A DNA stretch of 37,707 nt, taken from Verrucomicrobiota bacterium. GTDB lineage: Bacteria > Verrucomicrobiota > Verrucomicrobiia > Limisphaerales > VHCN01. The translations under genes were made by a program, and so were the position numbers. The stretch spans positions 1 to 37,707 of the forward strand of contig VHCN01000031.1 of assembly GCA_016871675.1 (NCBI GenBank). Direction: 5' to 3'. Shown piece by piece: positions 1-8,995 of the stretch. The first letter of the stretch is position 1. Every line of letters starts with the position of its first letter. The notes under the pieces are model-generated. The model ran no database searches and was not told where the DNA came from. It saw only the letters and a program-made list of their open reading frames with translations.

Positions 1-152
1 AATACTTCTGCACCGAAGACGGCGCGAAGAACGGGATCACCTTCGAGAACACCAGCGAGACCGAACCGCTCGTCACCCTCCGCTACTTCGGCCCCGAGGT
101 GAACCCGGACGCCCCGGCGATGGGCGCGTATCGGAAGAACAAGTTCAACTAA
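1..152 (+). CDS. 3' end of an unrecognised protein
   Basis: An open frame enters from the left edge and ends with TAA at 150-152, leaving the last 49 residues, from YFCTEDGAKNGITF to the C-terminus GAYRKNKFN. Codon use fits the neighbouring genes and a strong terminator hairpin follows 22 bases downstream, so this is probably a true gene end. The fragment is hydrophilic with no membrane segment, and I cannot place it in a family. Confidence 0.6.
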   Translation, partial: YFCTEDGAKNGITFENTSETEPLVTLRYFGPEVNPDAPAMGAYRKNKFN

Positions 153-173
153 AGCTCGTTCGACTTCACAAAA

Positions 174-210
174 CGGCGGCTGGCGATGGCGTCAGCCGCT
201 GTTCTGTTTT
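174..210 (+). terminator. Rho-independent terminator
   Basis: Bases 174-185 pair with 190-201 to form a 12-bp stem with two G-T wobbles and the loop ATGG. TTCTGTTTT follows immediately at 202-210. The hairpin sits just after the stop codon of the partial gene and before the next transcription unit, which fits intrinsic termination. Confidence 0.75.
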
Positions 211-256
211 CCGGCTCGCGAGCCGCGACCATTCCCTGTGGACTACGCGAAGCGAC

Positions 257-262
257 TATACT
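257..262 (+). promoter_or_regulatory. Possible -10 box (TATACT)
   Basis: TATACT stands out in this G+C-rich gap, 88 bases before the ATG at 350 and just after the terminator of the previous gene. No convincing -35 hexamer lies 16-18 bases upstream, so the call rests on the -10 match and position only. Confidence 0.3.
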
Positions 263-349
263 AGAATCAGGCCATGCGCTGCGTCTTCACCTGTTCACCT
301 GGTTTCCGTCGGCTTGGGCCAATCTCCGGCCCGCAATTATTCTACCGTT

Positions 350-3202
350 ATGGCGCAACCTCCCCCTGATCACCATCCGGCCGAGCACGCCGGAATGGTG
401 CCCACTTCCTTCAAGTATCTGCTGGTCGCTTCGGCCTTGTTCATCGCGGGCGTCTCGGCGTTCTTCTCCGTGCAGGGCCTGGGCTTTCTCTTCGCTGGTT
501 CGGCCGTGGCGGTGATGGTCATGGCAGCGAGCTTGGAAGTAGGGAAGCTCGTCGCCGCGTCCTACCTGTCGCGCTACTGGAACGTGACGAGCCGCGTGCT
601 GAAGATCTACCTCGTGCTCGCGGTGCTGTCCCTCATCGCGATCACTTCGCTGGGCAACTACGGCTACCTCGCGCGGGCGTATGAGCGCACGCACATGCAG
701 ATCACCCTGTTCGAGAGCCAGATCGTCCGCAACGAGAAGGAGATCGTGGACACGCAGCGCCAGATTGACGGCGCACGCGGGTCGCTCGCGACGAGCAGTG
801 AGGCCACGCGCGAAGATATCGGCAAGCTCCAGCAGCGGATCACGGCGGGCAACGAGTCCCTGAACCAGGCGCTCGCCCGCCTTCAGGAGCGGCGCAAGAC
901 GGCGCAGGAGCGGCGCGACCGCGATTTGCAAGTGCCCGCCCAGCGCGTGACCGAGCAGGGTGAAGTGCTCAAGAAAGCCATCGCGATCGAAGAGGCTGCC
1001 ATCACCAGCCTCAACGAGCGCTTGAGTGCGATGGACAAAGCCGGTGCGCCGCGCTTCGCCGTCGAGGAGGCCGCGACCACCAGCTTGAACGAGCGACTCG
1101 CCGCACTGGACCGGGCCGAGGGACCGAAGTTCGTCGCCGAGGAGTCAGCCATCGCCACGCTGAACGAACGGCTGGCCGTGCTCGACCGCGCGGTGGACGC
1201 TTACACGAAGCAGGGTGCCGGCGGGTTGTTTAAGTTCGACAACATCAAGAAGGGGCAGGCGCTCCAGGCACAGCAACGCCCGCAGCGCGAGGCCATCGCC
1301 GCCGACTTGGCCGTGCAACGGGAGCGCATCGAAGAACGGCGCGTGGAGCACCTCAGGCAGCAGGCCAAGGCCCGCGCGGACCTCACGGCGGAACTGGCCA
1401 CGTTGCGGGCGCGCATCGAGCAGTTGCGCACCGACCACGCCAAGCAGCAGGCCAAGGCGCACGAAGCCATCAAGACCGAACTCGCAGAACGCCGCGCGAT
1501 GATCGACAGCCAGCGCAGCGGCTTTGCGAAGCAGGTGGAGGCGGCGGACCGCGAGGTCGTCGCCGTGCGCGAACGCTTCACGCAGGAGTCGGCGCGGCTC
1601 GACACGGAAGAGCAGGACACGCGCAAAACCGGCATGGCCGAGATCGGCGAGGTGGAGAAGCAGTTGAAGGCCATGCAGGCGCAGGGGCTGGCGGCGACTT
1701 CCACCAGCGATTCGCAGTCCGAGTCGCTCTATCAGCGCATCCGCGCCCGCAACGAGGACATCCACCGGCTGCGCGGCCAGATCGCGGCCGTGGACATCGG
1801 GTCCTATCGCTTCGTGGCCCGGGCGTTTGATGCGACCGCCGATGGCGTGGTGAAGTGGCTGATACTCGTGCTCGTGTTGGTGTTCGATCCGCTGGCCGTT
1901 TCGCTGGTCGTCGGATTCAATGTGAGCTTGCTGGCAGAGCGTCCGCGTTCGCGTTCGCATTTGGTCGCCGGAACAACGGCGGGTGAGAGCGCCGAGGAAC
2001 ATCCGTCCGATGCATCACCGCGTTCCAAGGCCTTGGCCACGAGCCTGAGCCTGCTGCTCATCGCCGCGACGTTGGGCGCGGCGGCGTTCGTGAGTGTCTG
2101 GGGCACGAGTGCCTTCCGTGACAAGGCGCGCGCCGGGCACGGCAGCCTGATTCCCGGCGGGAGCTTCGCCGTGATGACGTTCCGGCCCGATGACTTGAGC
2201 CGGTCGGCGCAGGGGCAGACGTTCGCCGATTGGCTGGGGGCCTCCGGCGGCAAGGCGGTTTCCGACACCGTGACCGAGTTGATGACGAATGGCTTTGACC
2301 CCAGGGCCGATCTCTACGCGTTCGCCAAGTTCCCGTCGCAGGAAGCGGCGGCGAAGAGCGACCAACCCGTGATGCTGTGCGGCTTCGTGGGGCGCGTGAC
2401 CGACCCGGTGGCGGTCGAGGCGGCGCTCTCGCGCATCGCGGACCGGGTCAGCAGCAGCCTGCGCACGTCGTCGAACGCCGCGCCGTCCCGCGCGCGCAAC
2501 CGGGCGATGATCCGGCACGGGACGGGCCGCTACATGGATCCCGAGGGCGGTTACTTCACGTTCGGGCTGACCGGGCAGGCGGTCATACTGCTGATCGAGT
2601 TCGAGGGCGATCCGAAAGCCCCGTGCGTCGAGGACGAGATTCGCCGGTGCCTTGCGCCCGCGGTCGCCGCCGGGACGGGCACGGAAGCCCCCGAGCAACT
2701 GCCCCCGCGCGCCCGCAGTCGCAACGGCGCGATCTCCCTGTGGTTTGATGCAGGACGTTTTTGCAAGCACCTGCCCAAAAACCCCGCCGCGCAGACACGT
2801 TACCAGCAACTGGAGAAGCATCTGGACTTCGACCTGTTGCTGTCGGTGAAGCCGAGCCTGAGCGGGCAGTTGAACCTGATCGCCGACTACGCCTATCAGG
2901 CCGAGCGCTTCAAGGACCGCCAGCAGCCTACGCCGCTGCAACTGCTCTCGAAGATCGGCGCGGCGGAACCGGCGGGCATCGGCGGGCGGCTGATGGACCG
3001 GTGCATGGACACGCTCGACTACGACTCGCTCATCGAACGGCTGCGCGCGGCGCTGGGCGGCACGAACGGCGCGAGCGCACAGCAGGTGCTCGTCGAAAAG
3101 ACGTTCACGTCGGAGCGCAACGCGCGGTTCGCCCTGAGCGTGCGCTACGGCGAGCAGGCCGGGCCGCCGATCATAGCAGCCATGCAAACCCTCTTCCAGT
3201 AA
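350..3202 (+). CDS. Multi-pass membrane protein with long coiled coil and C-terminal extracytoplasmic domain
   Basis: A 950-residue protein counted from the ATG at 350; an in-frame TTG at 314 is an alternative start. Three hydrophobic segments lie at about 20-105, with YLLVASALFIAGVSAFFSV the first. A charged Gln/Glu/Arg-rich coiled coil of nearly 380 residues follows. It contains three consecutive 25-residue repeats (989-1213) and then further degenerate heptad repeats. Two more membrane helices fall near 500-528 and 560-583. The last ~350 residues form a soluble domain, probably periplasmic, that I do not recognise. The N-terminal block (membrane pair, ASLEVGKLVAASYL, third helix, coiled coil) recalls uncharacterised coil-containing membrane proteins in bacterial and marine viral sequences; this is from memory. 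The lipoprotein at 3213 starts 10 bases after the stop and probably shares the transcript. A structural or envelope-spanning role is inference. Confidence 0.75.
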   Translation: MAQPPPDHHPAEHAGMVPTSFKYLLVASALFIAGVSAFFSVQGLGFLFAGSAVAVMVMAASLEVGKLVAASYLSRYWNVTSRVLKIYLVLAVLSLIAITSLGNYGYLARAYERTHMQITLFESQIVRNEKEIVDTQRQIDGARGSLATSSEATREDIGKLQQRITAGNESLNQALARLQERRKTAQERRDRDLQVPAQRVTEQGEVLKKAIAIEEAAITSLNERLSAMDKAGAPRFAVEEAATTSLNERLAALDRAEGPKFVAEESAIATLNERLAVLDRAVDAYTKQGAGGLFKFDNIKKGQALQAQQRPQREAIAADLAVQRERIEERRVEHLRQQAKARADLTAELATLRARIEQLRTDHAKQQAKAHEAIKTELAERRAMIDSQRSGFAKQVEAADREVVAVRERFTQESARLDTEEQDTRKTGMAEIGEVEKQLKAMQAQGLAATSTSDSQSESLYQRIRARNEDIHRLRGQIAAVDIGSYRFVARAFDATADGVVKWLILVLVLVFDPLAVSLVVGFNVSLLAERPRSRSHLVAGTTAGESAEEHPSDASPRSKALATSLSLLLIAATLGAAAFVSVWGTSAFRDKARAGHGSLIPGGSFAVMTFRPDDLSRSAQGQTFADWLGASGGKAVSDTVTELMTNGFDPRADLYAFAKFPSQEAAAKSDQPVMLCGFVGRVTDPVAVEAALSRIADRVSSSLRTSSNAAPSRARNRAMIRHGTGRYMDPEGGYFTFGLTGQAVILLIEFEGDPKAPCVEDEIRRCLAPAVAAGTGTEAPEQLPPRARSRNGAISLWFDAGRFCKHLPKNPAAQTRYQQLEKHLDFDLLLSVKPSLSGQLNLIADYAYQAERFKDRQQPTPLQLLSKIGAAEPAGIGGRLMDRCMDTLDYDSLIERLRAALGGTNGASAQQVLVEKTFTSERNARFALSVRYGEQAGPPIIAAMQTLFQ
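989..1213 (+). repeat. Three tandem 75-bp coding repeats
   Basis: Three back-to-back units at 989-1063, 1064-1138 and 1139-1213 encode 25-residue repeats beginning EEAAITSLNERL, EEAATTSLNERL and EESAIATLNERL. They lie in the coiled-coil region of the membrane protein. The DNA copies have diverged, so this is an old in-frame duplication rather than a recent slippage product. Confidence 0.8.
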
Positions 3203-3212
3203 GGCCACCACG

Positions 3213-4193
3213 ATGCGACGGCTGCTGACACTTCTTCTGCTGGGGGGATGTGTCGCGCTGTCCGCGTGCCTTTCCAAACCGAAGAAGAAAGCGGCAGAAC
3301 TGCCGTTCAAACCGCCCACGCGCCAAGGTCGTGGCCCGAGTGAAGCGCCAAAGGCGACGGCGGAAGGAACTCAGCCCAAGGCCCCCGCCTCCGCGCCGGC
3401 TCCTGCGGCGTCGCGACCGAAACCTCCGGTTGAGCCGCCTCCCGTGGCGGCAAGACCAGCGGCTCCCGCTGTCCCGCCGCCTGCGCAGGAACCCAAGACG
3501 AAGGAAGGAGCGAATGCGGCAGCGCCAGCAAAAGTGCCGGCCAAGCCAGTTGAACCGCCGCCGGTCCCTCAGCCGACGGTCCAGCGCGGAGCCCCTGACT
3601 CAGCGGCCGCCAAAGCTCCGCTCCCTCCCGGCAACCCGCCAACGTCCGTCCCCAAGCCTGAGCCAACGACGGCGAGCAAGCCGGTGGTCCCACCGCCGCC
3701 GTCCCAACCGTTGCCGGCGACCCCCCAGGTCACGAAGCCAGTCGAGGGACGCGCGACCGAAACCAACCTTGCGCCCAAGCCACCGCCCACCGCTCCGTCC
3801 GCAGCGCCGTTGCGAACCGTGATCCCGTCAACTGCAACGACCTCAACCAAGCCCTCACTGAGTGGTCCGATTTTGGGCGTGGCGGGAATGGAAGCGCGCC
3901 CGCGCACGGGAGAAGCGCGCAGCCTGCCCTTGCCGCCCGGCGGAGGCGGGAGAACGAACGGGGTGACGCCAGCTCCACCACTCGCGCTGCAGTTCGGTCA
4001 GAGCACCAACCAGCCGCCGGCCACCAACGCCACGCAGCGGGCAATCGGCGTTGATCCCTTGCTGCAAGGGGCGGCGTGGCGCGAGCAGCAACAGGCCAAG
4101 CAAGCCGCCGAACAGAAGGCGCGCGAGGAAGAGCAGCAGAAATTGAAGGCCGCGCTGTATCGGTTCCTGCTCAAGGGCGGCACGAACCGGTGA
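3213..4193 (+). CDS. Proline/alanine-rich lipoprotein
   Basis: A 326-residue protein that begins MRRLLTLLLLGG and has a lipobox ending L-S-A-C with the lipidated cysteine at residue 19, so it should be membrane anchored. Most of the mature chain is low-complexity Pro/Ala/Lys, typical of a flexible periplasm-spanning linker. The last ~100 residues are more ordered and end in a Gln/Glu/Lys-rich helix (roughly 280-320). It starts 10 bases after the coiled-coil membrane protein, which implies co-transcription and perhaps a joint envelope complex. The lipobox is seen directly; the linker role is inference. I recognise no enzymatic domain. Confidence 0.75.
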   Translation: MRRLLTLLLLGGCVALSACLSKPKKKAAELPFKPPTRQGRGPSEAPKATAEGTQPKAPASAPAPAASRPKPPVEPPPVAARPAAPAVPPPAQEPKTKEGANAAAPAKVPAKPVEPPPVPQPTVQRGAPDSAAAKAPLPPGNPPTSVPKPEPTTASKPVVPPPPSQPLPATPQVTKPVEGRATETNLAPKPPPTAPSAAPLRTVIPSTATTSTKPSLSGPILGVAGMEARPRTGEARSLPLPPGGGGRTNGVTPAPPLALQFGQSTNQPPATNATQRAIGVDPLLQGAAWREQQQAKQAAEQKAREEEQQKLKAALYRFLLKGGTNR

Positions 4194-4253
4194 CAGCGAG
4201 GAACGCGGCGCGCTGGCGCGAGCGTTGGGCGTCAGCTACGCTCCCCGCGCGCG

Positions 4254-5861
4254 ATGTCACCTGGAACCACGGCCGCCTCTGGCACCAACTCACCGGACGA
4301 GAACACCGGCGTGGTCGCGCGCCTCAAGGCCGCCACTGAGCTGCTGGAAAAAGTCGCGGGCGATCGCGCCTTGCTGGCGCAACTGACGATTGAGGAGCGC
4401 ACGCGGCTGCTGACCGCGGCGGGCGACATTTACTGCCCGGACTTGAAGGAGCGGCGGCGGCTGGTGAAGGCACGAGTGAAGCAGCGCAAGGCGGAAAAGT
4501 TGGAGCGGGATCTGGCGAAGCTGCACGAGACGGGCATTCGCAAGCTGCGGCGCGAGAAGGTGTTCATGACGCCGAATGTCTTTCCGCCGGCGGATTTTCA
4601 GCAGCAGGAGGTCACGGCCGACGCCGAGTTCCGCGAGGTGGTCGAGCCGCAGAACTGCTACATCTGCAAGCAGGATTACTCGACGATCCACCACTTCTAC
4701 GACCAGCTCTGCCCGGCGTGCGCGGACCTGAACTGGCGCAAGCGCACGGAGTCGGCGGACCTGCGCGGGCGCGTCGCGCTGCTCACCGGCGGGCGCGTCA
4801 AGATTGGCTACCAAGCCGGGATCAAGCTGCTGCGCGCGGGCGCGAACGTGATCGTGAGCACCCGCTTCCCGCGCGACTCGGCGCGGCGTTACGCGGCGGA
4901 ACCGGACTTCAAAGACTGGGGGCACCGGCTGGAGATTTTCGGCTTGGACCTGCGGCACACGCCGAGCGTGGAGGCGTTTTGCCGTCACCTGTTGGCCACG
5001 CGGTCGCAGCTGGATTTCATCATCAACAATGCCTGTCAAACCGTGCGCCGGCCGCCGGATTTTTACGCGCACATGATGGAACGCGAGAATGGGGCGTTGC
5101 ACGACTTGCCGCCGGAAGCGGCGAAGTTGCTCGGCGCTTACGAAGGGCTGCGCGGGTATCATTTGCTGCCGGAAGGAGCGCCGGGCATTGCCCGGCAGGA
5201 TGACATGACAATCTCCAAGCCGGGCGATGCCCGGCGCTCCAGCGCGTTGCCCGGGCTAACGCACGCCGCCGCGCTGTCACAGGTTTCTTTGCTTCCCGAG
5301 GAACTGGCTGCGCAGCAGGCGTTGTTCCCGCAAGGCCAGTTGGATCAGGATTTGCAGCAGGTGGATTTGCGCGACCGTAATTCGTGGCGTTTCCTCATGC
5401 ACGAGGTTCCCACGGTGGAACTGCTCGAGGTGCAGCTCGTGAACGCCATCGCGCCGTTCATCCTTAACGCACGCCTCAAGCCGCTCATGCTCCGCACGCC
5501 CGGGCGCGACAAACACATCGTCAACGTCTCGGCCGTGGAGGGGCAGTTCTACCGGAAGTTCAAGACCACGCGGCATCCGCACACGAACATGGCCAAGGCC
5601 GCGTTGAACATGATGACGCGCACCTCGGCGGCGGACTACCACGCGGACGGCATCCACATGAACGCCGTGGACACCGGCTGGGTGACGGACGAGGACCCGG
5701 TGCAAATCGCCGCGCGCAAGCAGCAGGAGCATCGCTTCCACCCGCCGCTGGACATCGTGGACGGCGCGGCGCGGATCGTTGACCCGATCATCGCGGGCTT
5801 CAACACGGGCACGCACATCTGGGGGAAATTCCTGAAAGATTACCGCGAAACGGACTGGTGA
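4254..5861 (+). CDS. SDR-fold protein with N-terminal Zn-ribbon-like module
   Basis: A 535-residue protein. Residues 1-130 are a charged helical region. C135, C138, C153 and C156 (CYIC and CPAC) look like a four-cysteine metal site. From about residue 165 there is a Rossmann short-chain dehydrogenase fold: the cofactor loop [12 protein letters not shown], the NNA motif in FIINNACQ, and IVNVSA carrying the usual catalytic Ser. The classical Tyr-x-x-x-Lys is altered: Lys448 is present in TNMAK but Thr444 replaces the Tyr, so ordinary SDR chemistry is doubtful. Residues about 308-337 are encoded by a palindromic repeat inserted in frame at 5175-5260. The ATG at 4254 lacks a clear ribosome binding site. 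The substrate is unknown. Confidence 0.8.
   Translation: MSPGTTAASGTNSPDENTGVVARLKAATELLEKVAGDRALLAQLTIEERTRLLTAAGDIYCPDLKERRRLVKARVKQRKAEKLERDLAKLHETGIRKLRREKVFMTPNVFPPADFQQQEVTADAEFREVVEPQNCYICKQDYSTIHHFYDQLCPACADLNWRKRTESADLRGRVALLTGGRVKIGYQAGIKLLRAGANVIVSTRFPRDSARRYAAEPDFKDWGHRLEIFGLDLRHTPSVEAFCRHLLATRSQLDFIINNACQTVRRPPDFYAHMMERENGALHDLPPEAAKLLGAYEGLRGYHLLPEGAPGIARQDDMTISKPGDARRSSALPGLTHAAALSQVSLLPEELAAQQALFPQGQLDQDLQQVDLRDRNSWRFLMHEVPTVELLEVQLVNAIAPFILNARLKPLMLRTPGRDKHIVNVSAVEGQFYRKFKTTRHPHTNMAKAALNMMTRTSAADYHADGIHMNAVDTGWVTDEDPVQIAARKQQEHRFHPPLDIVDGAARIVDPIIAGFNTGTHIWGKFLKDYRETDW
5175..5240. repeat. Palindromic (REP-like) element inside a coding sequence
   Basis: The 21-base arms 5175-5195 and 5220-5240 are inverted copies with one mismatch (GGAGCGCCGGGCATTGCCCGG on the left), separated by 24 bases. 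The element sits in frame in the SDR gene without introducing a stop. It encodes an odd stretch, [20 protein letters not shown], just before the sequence resumes with a normal-looking [12 protein letters not shown]. Confidence 0.8.
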
Positions 5862-5887
5862 AGGCCGGCGCCATTTCAGCCAGGAAC

Positions 5888-5912
5888 CCGGGGAGGACGC
5901 CGTCCGCCCCGG
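5888..5912. repeat. Intergenic hairpin, possible terminator or REP
   Basis: Bases 5888-5898 and 5902-5912 form an 11-bp stem with one mismatch and a GCC loop, 26 bases after the stop of the SDR gene. No T-run follows, so it may be a palindromic repeat rather than an intrinsic terminator. Confidence 0.5.
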
Positions 5913-5970
5913 TTGGGTGGCGACCCGTGCAACGCTTGACAGCCGGTGCTCGCGGGCGGACAACCGCGCC

Positions 5971-7188
5971 ATGAAATCCCTGTTCGCCTCCGCGGCCGCC
6001 GTGCTGCTTGCCGTTCCCAGTCACGCGTCCGCGGCACCGGCGCTGCGAGTGACCGTGGCTGCTGGAGACACGGACCGGCGCGAGTCCATCGTGGCTTTCG
6101 ATCTTCCGGCAAGCGCGCGTGAGTGGCGCGGGTTGACCGATGCCACGGGGAACCTGGTTCCGTTTCAAGCGGACGACTTCGGGCGCGGCTGGTTTGTGCT
6201 GCAGGAACTCAAGGCGGGCACGACCGCGAACTTCCGCCTCGGGCCCGCCGCGACGACGTGGCCGGACGGCGTGACCGTGAACGCCGACGGCGCGGTGCTG
6301 CGGCTCGCCGTGGCAGGCCAGCCCGTGGCCGCATACCAAACCACGCCGAGCGAGGTTCCGCCGGGAGTGCCGCCGCATTATCGGCACGGCGCGTATCTGC
6401 ACCCGGTCCACACGCCCGCGGGCCGGCTCGTGACGGCGGATTATCCTCCGGACCACCGGCATCAGCGCGGGATTTTCTTCGCGTGGACCAAAACGGAGTT
6501 CGAGGGCGGCCACCCGGACTTCTGGAACATGGGCAAGGACAAATCCGGCGTGGTCACGGCCGCGGTGGAGTTCGACCGGCTGGATCGCACGTGGAGCGGC
6601 CCGGTTCACGGTGGCTTCGCGAGCCGGCATAAGTTTCTCGACCTCGCGGGCGGCAAGCCCAAGCCGGCCCTGCGGGAGCAGTGGAACGTGCGCGTCTTCC
6701 GCGCACGCGCGCTCGGCGGCACGGCGTGGCTGCTCGACATGGTCTCGACGCAGGAGTGCGCGGGCAACAGCCTCTTCAAGTTGCCGAAATACCATTACGG
6801 CGGACTCGGCGTGCGCGGCGCGGCGGAATGGGACCCGGAGAACGTGCCGAAGTTCATCACGTCGAACGGCGACGACCGGAAGAAGGGCGACTCGACCAAG
6901 GCGAATTGGATCCACTTCGGCGGCGCGCTCGGCGGCGGCACGGCGGGGATCGCCGTGCTGATTCATCCGGACAACTTCCGCTCGCCGCAGGCGCTGCGGC
7001 TCAATCCGAAGAACCCGCAGATTTGCGTCGCGCCTTCGCAGGATGGCGACTGGGAGATTTCGCCGGGCAAGCCCTACGTGTCGCGCTACCGCTTCGTCAT
7101 CGCCGATGGCGAACCGGACAAAGCCGGGCTGCAACGGCTCTGGCAGGACTACGCGAATCCGCCGAAGGTGACCGTGCAGGCGGAGTGA
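5971..7188 (+). CDS. Secreted PmoA/DUF6807 family protein
   Basis: A 405-residue protein. The ATG at 5971 is chosen over an upstream in-frame ATG (5917) because it opens a clear signal peptide, MKSLFASAAAVLLAVPSHASA. The body matches the family often annotated as methane oxygenase PmoA, now DUF6807. Landmarks are the segment HGAYLHPVHTPAGRLVT, the following DHRHQRGIFFAW, and a late FGGALGGGTAGIAVLIHP. Despite the old name, these proteins are common in Verrucomicrobiota and Planctomycetota near sulfatases and sugar-degradation genes, and they are not linked to methane oxidation. The likely role is in extracytoplasmic carbohydrate metabolism, but the reaction is unknown. The gene stands alone on this strand and converges with the genes at 7228-8887. 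Confidence 0.85.
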   Translation: MKSLFASAAAVLLAVPSHASAAPALRVTVAAGDTDRRESIVAFDLPASAREWRGLTDATGNLVPFQADDFGRGWFVLQELKAGTTANFRLGPAATTWPDGVTVNADGAVLRLAVAGQPVAAYQTTPSEVPPGVPPHYRHGAYLHPVHTPAGRLVTADYPPDHRHQRGIFFAWTKTEFEGGHPDFWNMGKDKSGVVTAAVEFDRLDRTWSGPVHGGFASRHKFLDLAGGKPKPALREQWNVRVFRARALGGTAWLLDMVSTQECAGNSLFKLPKYHYGGLGVRGAAEWDPENVPKFITSNGDDRKKGDSTKANWIHFGGALGGGTAGIAVLIHPDNFRSPQALRLNPKNPQICVAPSQDGDWEISPGKPYVSRYRFVIADGEPDKAGLQRLWQDYANPPKVTVQAE

Positions 7189-7227
7189 GTGTGGCAAGGC
7201 TTCGGGCGCCCCCGCGCTTTCGCCGAA

Positions 7228-7552
7228 TCACCTCGCGATGGCCCGCACCACCTGACCCTTCGACCACGCGCCGAGCTTCTTCCCGTCGGCGGCGTTTTTG
7301 AGCCGCAGCGTGACCTCCGAGGCGCCGGAGCCGCAGGTGCCGAGATTCTTGCGGGTGAGCAGCTCCGCTTCGATGGCGTCGCCGGTGGGAGTGAAAGTCG
7401 CCGTGGTGGCCCGCAGCGAGAGCGGCGGCCTTGGCGCGGTGCGTGAACCTGGCGGCGCTGAGCTTCTCCCCGAGGGACGCAGCCGTCGCGCGGGCCGCGG
7501 TGCACAGGGAAGCGAGAGCGAATACGCGAGCGAGAAATGGAACCACCTTCAT
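7228..7552 (-). pseudogene. Small secreted protein split by a frameshift
   Basis: The ATG at 7552 opens a good signal peptide, MKVVPFLARVFALASLCTAA, but this frame soon turns into Arg/His-rich nonsense. A second reverse frame carries a protein-like segment, TPTGDAIEAELLTRKNLGTC then GSGASEVTLRLKNAADGKKL, ending with a TGA at 7230-7228. Joining the two frames would give a secreted protein of about 105 residues. The switch must fall around 7400-7480. This is either a real inactivating indel or a sequence error; I cannot tell which. No family is recognised. It lies just downstream of the PQQ-like propeller gene's strand-mate start region without overlapping it. Confidence 0.55.
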
Positions 7553-7585
7553 GGCGTGAACTGACGTGCCCGCCCGTCGCTCGGG

Positions 7586-8887
7586 TCACCTCTTCTCGGC
7601 GATGCACCAAAGCGAGCGGTGCGTGCGGATGAACAACTCGCCGTTCGATGGCGCGATCGAAGAGTTGCTCGGCTCGCCAAGCGAATTCACGGAGACGAGT
7701 TCGAATTGGGGCGACGCCTTGAACACGAAACAATCGCCACCCTGCGTGATCGAATAGCAGTGGCCGCCCGCGAGCATCACCGAGGACCAGTTTTGTTTGC
7801 TCGGCGCCTTTCCGGTCAGCGTCTCGGACCACACGGTCGCGCCCGTCTTGAGGTCGAGGCACATCGCGGTGCCGGGGTCGTTGTGGATGTAAATGCGGCC
7901 GTCGTGAATCACGCCCGAGCCGATGCGCTGCGGCGAGCGCGGGTGATGCCAGAGCCGGCGCGAACCCGTCACATCGCCGCCGCCGCCCGCCCGCACTGCG
8001 AACGCCGAGCCGCCGAAGCCGCCCATCGCGACCACGATGCCGTCCGCATGAATCGGCGAGGTGTAGCAAAGCGGGTTGAGCCCGGTGCAGTGCCAGATTT
8101 CCGAACCGGTCTGCAGATCGTAGGCCACGAGGCGCTTCGGCCAGCTCATGAGCAACTGTTCCTTGCCCTCGACGGTCGTGACAATCGGCGTGGTCCACGA
8201 GCCGATGTAGGTCTCGCCCTGCACGCCCTTCTCGCCCGGTTTCGGATGCTTGTAGCCGGTGGATTCGTCCTGCTTCCAGACGGTCTTTCCCGTGCGCTTG
8301 TCCACGGCGATGAGGTAGGTCGCATCCGCGGGGCCGAAGTTGAGGAAGCACAGGTTGCCGCGAATCACCGGCGAAGCGCCGTTGCCCCAGATGTGGAATT
8401 GCCTGCCGAGATCGGTGCGCTTCCAAAGCTCCTTGCCGGCGAAGTCGTAGCAGAACAGTCCGTCGGACGCGAAGGACACGATCACGCGCTCGCCGTCGGT
8501 GGCGGGCGACGCCGGGCAGTAGGGATTGGTCGAATGTGTCGGCTCCTTCTCGTTGGTGGCGACGCCAACCTGCCAGGCCAGCTTGCCATCGGCGCGATTG
8601 AGGCACATGAGCGTGCGACGCTCTTGAACGGCTTGAGTCACGAACACCTTTTCGCCCCAGACGACCGGCGTGGAGTTGCCTCGCTCCGGCAGCGGGATGC
8701 GCCACTTTACGTTTTCGGTCGCGCTCCACTTCATCGGAAGGTTGTTCTCGGTGCAGATGCCGTCACCCGTCGGGCCGCGCCACGCGGGCCAGTTCCCGGC
8801 ACCGGCGGAGGGGACGGCGGCCAGCAGTGAGATGGCCGTGATGGCGCTGAGCAGGCAGGGGCGCACGGCAGGGACGAGTGGCTTCAT
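7586..8887 (-). CDS. Secreted PQQ-like beta-propeller protein
   Basis: A 433-residue protein with the signal peptide MKPLVPAVRPCLLSAITAIS. The mature start, NWPAWRGPTGDGI, is the hallmark of PQQ-like propeller proteins of Planctomycetota and Verrucomicrobiota. Successive blades carry motifs such as LNRADGKLAWQ, AVDKRTGKTVWKQ, YDLQTGSEIWH and CLDLKTGATVWSE, each ending a four-stranded blade. No cytochrome or quinoprotein dehydrogenase catalytic domain is attached, so it is more likely a binding or scaffold propeller (BamB-like fold) than an alcohol dehydrogenase. It diverges from the acetamidase gene at 8996 across a 108-base gap that should hold promoters for both. Confidence 0.88.
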   Translation of the reverse strand: MKPLVPAVRPCLLSAITAISLLAAVPSAGAGNWPAWRGPTGDGICTENNLPMKWSATENVKWRIPLPERGNSTPVVWGEKVFVTQAVQERRTLMCLNRADGKLAWQVGVATNEKEPTHSTNPYCPASPATDGERVIVSFASDGLFCYDFAGKELWKRTDLGRQFHIWGNGASPVIRGNLCFLNFGPADATYLIAVDKRTGKTVWKQDESTGYKHPKPGEKGVQGETYIGSWTTPIVTTVEGKEQLLMSWPKRLVAYDLQTGSEIWHCTGLNPLCYTSPIHADGIVVAMGGFGGSAFAVRAGGGGDVTGSRRLWHHPRSPQRIGSGVIHDGRIYIHNDPGTAMCLDLKTGATVWSETLTGKAPSKQNWSSVMLAGGHCYSITQGGDCFVFKASPQFELVSVNSLGEPSNSSIAPSNGELFIRTHRSLWCIAEKR

Positions 8888-8995
8888 GACGCGAATGTAG
8901 CAACCGCCGCGCGCGTGGCAACTGCGGCGCGTGAATGCGGCAGGCGTGACGGGTTTCTGTTCGACAACCGCCGCAGGCTTCGTTGAACTCCGCCC

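Noticed and set aside
5917-5970. Upstream ATG start for the PmoA-like gene
   Set aside because: It would add 18 charged residues ahead of a clear signal peptide; the ATG at 5971 is the better start.
8888-8995. Promoters in the divergent PQQ-propeller/acetamidase gap
   Set aside because: Promoters must exist here, but no hexamer pair with acceptable spacing could be defended by eye.
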